Source: CAYXUW01 sp964468375 (lineage in GTDB: Bacteria; Planctomycetota; Phycisphaerae; Sedimentisphaerales; Anaerobacaceae). From it: a DNA stretch of 6,075 bases. Shown here one piece after another: positions 5,879 to 6,075 of this stretch. A model generated the notes under the pieces. It worked only from the letters and a program-made list of their open reading frames with translations. It was not told the origin of the DNA and searched no databases. Positions within the stretch are counted from its first letter, which is position 1. Every line of letters begins with the position of its first letter. The position numbers and the translations under genes were made by a program. The stretch covers positions 1 through 6,075 of the forward strand of contig CAYXUW010000120.1 of assembly GCA_964468375.1 (NCBI GenBank), in the 5' to 3' direction.

Positions 5879-5949
5879 GGGGACGTGGTGTAACGGGAGC
5901 ACACCGCAATCGCATTGCGGGAATGAGGGTTCGATTCCCTCCGTCTCCA
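5879..5949 (+). tRNA. tRNA-Ala (anticodon CGC)
   Basis: A 71-nt cloverleaf: acceptor GGGGACG/CGTCTCC, D stem GTGT/GCAC with a 7-nt loop AACGGGA, anticodon stem CCGCA/TGCGG with loop ATCGCAT (anticodon CGC at 5911-5913), a 4-nt variable loop and T arm GAGGG-TTCGATT-CCCTC. The third acceptor pair is G5881:U5946, i.e. G3:U70, the main identity element for alanyl-tRNA synthetase, and the discriminator is A. Both agree with the anticodon. The mature 3' end does not leave an encoded CCA beyond the discriminator. A T-run at 5953-5958 follows. It decodes GCG. Confidence 0.95.
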
Positions 5950-6075
5950 TTATTTTTTGGGAGGGTGTCACTTCGTAAACAAGCGCGAAAGGAAGCAACG
6001 GCGCGGGTTTGTGAGCAAACGTTCAAAAGTTTTCAAAAACTGATAAAAACGTTCGAAAACTGCATAGAAATATTC
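5950..6075. other. A-rich tail with short repeats, no supported gene
   Basis: After the T-run that may terminate tRNA-Ala, this stretch holds an exact direct repeat AAACGTTC (6017-6024 and 6047-6054, 30 bp apart) and a tight inverted repeat AGTTTT-CA-AAAACT (6028-6041). Both strands are open to the right edge: + from GTG at 5965 (37 codons, with a GGAGG touching the GTG and so badly spaced) and - for 35 codons ending in TGA at 5968-5970. Neither translation is recognisable, so no gene is called. Confidence 0.4.

Noticed and set aside
5880..5975. Integration (attachment) site at tRNA-Ala
   Set aside because: No second copy of the tRNA 3' end and no integrase is visible in the window.
6017..6054. 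CRISPR-like repeats in the right-hand tail
   Set aside because: Only two 8-bp copies are present, too short and too few for an array.

Overview
The window looks like chromosomal DNA of a bacterium, most likely a planctomycete of the class Phycisphaerae (Sedimentisphaerales-like). The main clue is the C-terminus of the first protein. It combines InlB-B-type repeats, carboxypeptidase-regulatory-like beta-sandwich repeats and a dockerin-like Ca-loop tail (D-x-D-x-D-G ... N-F-x-D-F-A-x-F), a style common in secreted proteins of that group. A PHP-containing bacterial PolX, moderate GC content and promoters that seem to give leaderless or near-leaderless transcripts are compatible with this. The taxonomic call is inference and could be wrong.

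Layout. (1) Positions 1-1430 (+): the 3' part of a repetitive, presumably secreted protein that runs off the left edge. (2) 1460-1500: a strong hairpin with T-runs on both strands, ending this gene and the convergent one. (3) 1521-3203 (-): a radical SAM protein of the tetraether lipid synthase (Tes, MJ0619) type with all its extra cysteine motifs. (4) 3204-3436: a divergent intergenic region with recognisable promoters for both sides, an 11-bp repeat shared by the two promoters and a possible 11-codon upstream ORF. (5) 3437-5164 (+): polX, a family X DNA polymerase with a complete PHP nuclease domain. (6) 5171-5244 (-): tRNA-Val(TAC), whose 3' end is 6 nt from the polX stop. (7) 5336-5848 (+): a small FMN-dependent nitroreductase-family protein. 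(8) 5879-5949 (+): tRNA-Ala(CGC) with the G3:U70 identity pair. (9) 5950-6075: an A-rich tail with short repeats and no supportable gene.

The genes do not form one pathway. They are mostly single-gene transcription units: a cell-surface or secreted protein, a lipid or radical-chemistry enzyme, a DNA repair polymerase, a flavoenzyme and two tRNAs. No mobile element, CRISPR array or defence system is visible. The item most worth following is the Tes-like enzyme in an apparently bacterial context, because this family makes membrane-spanning lipids in archaea and its bacterial roles are poorly known.
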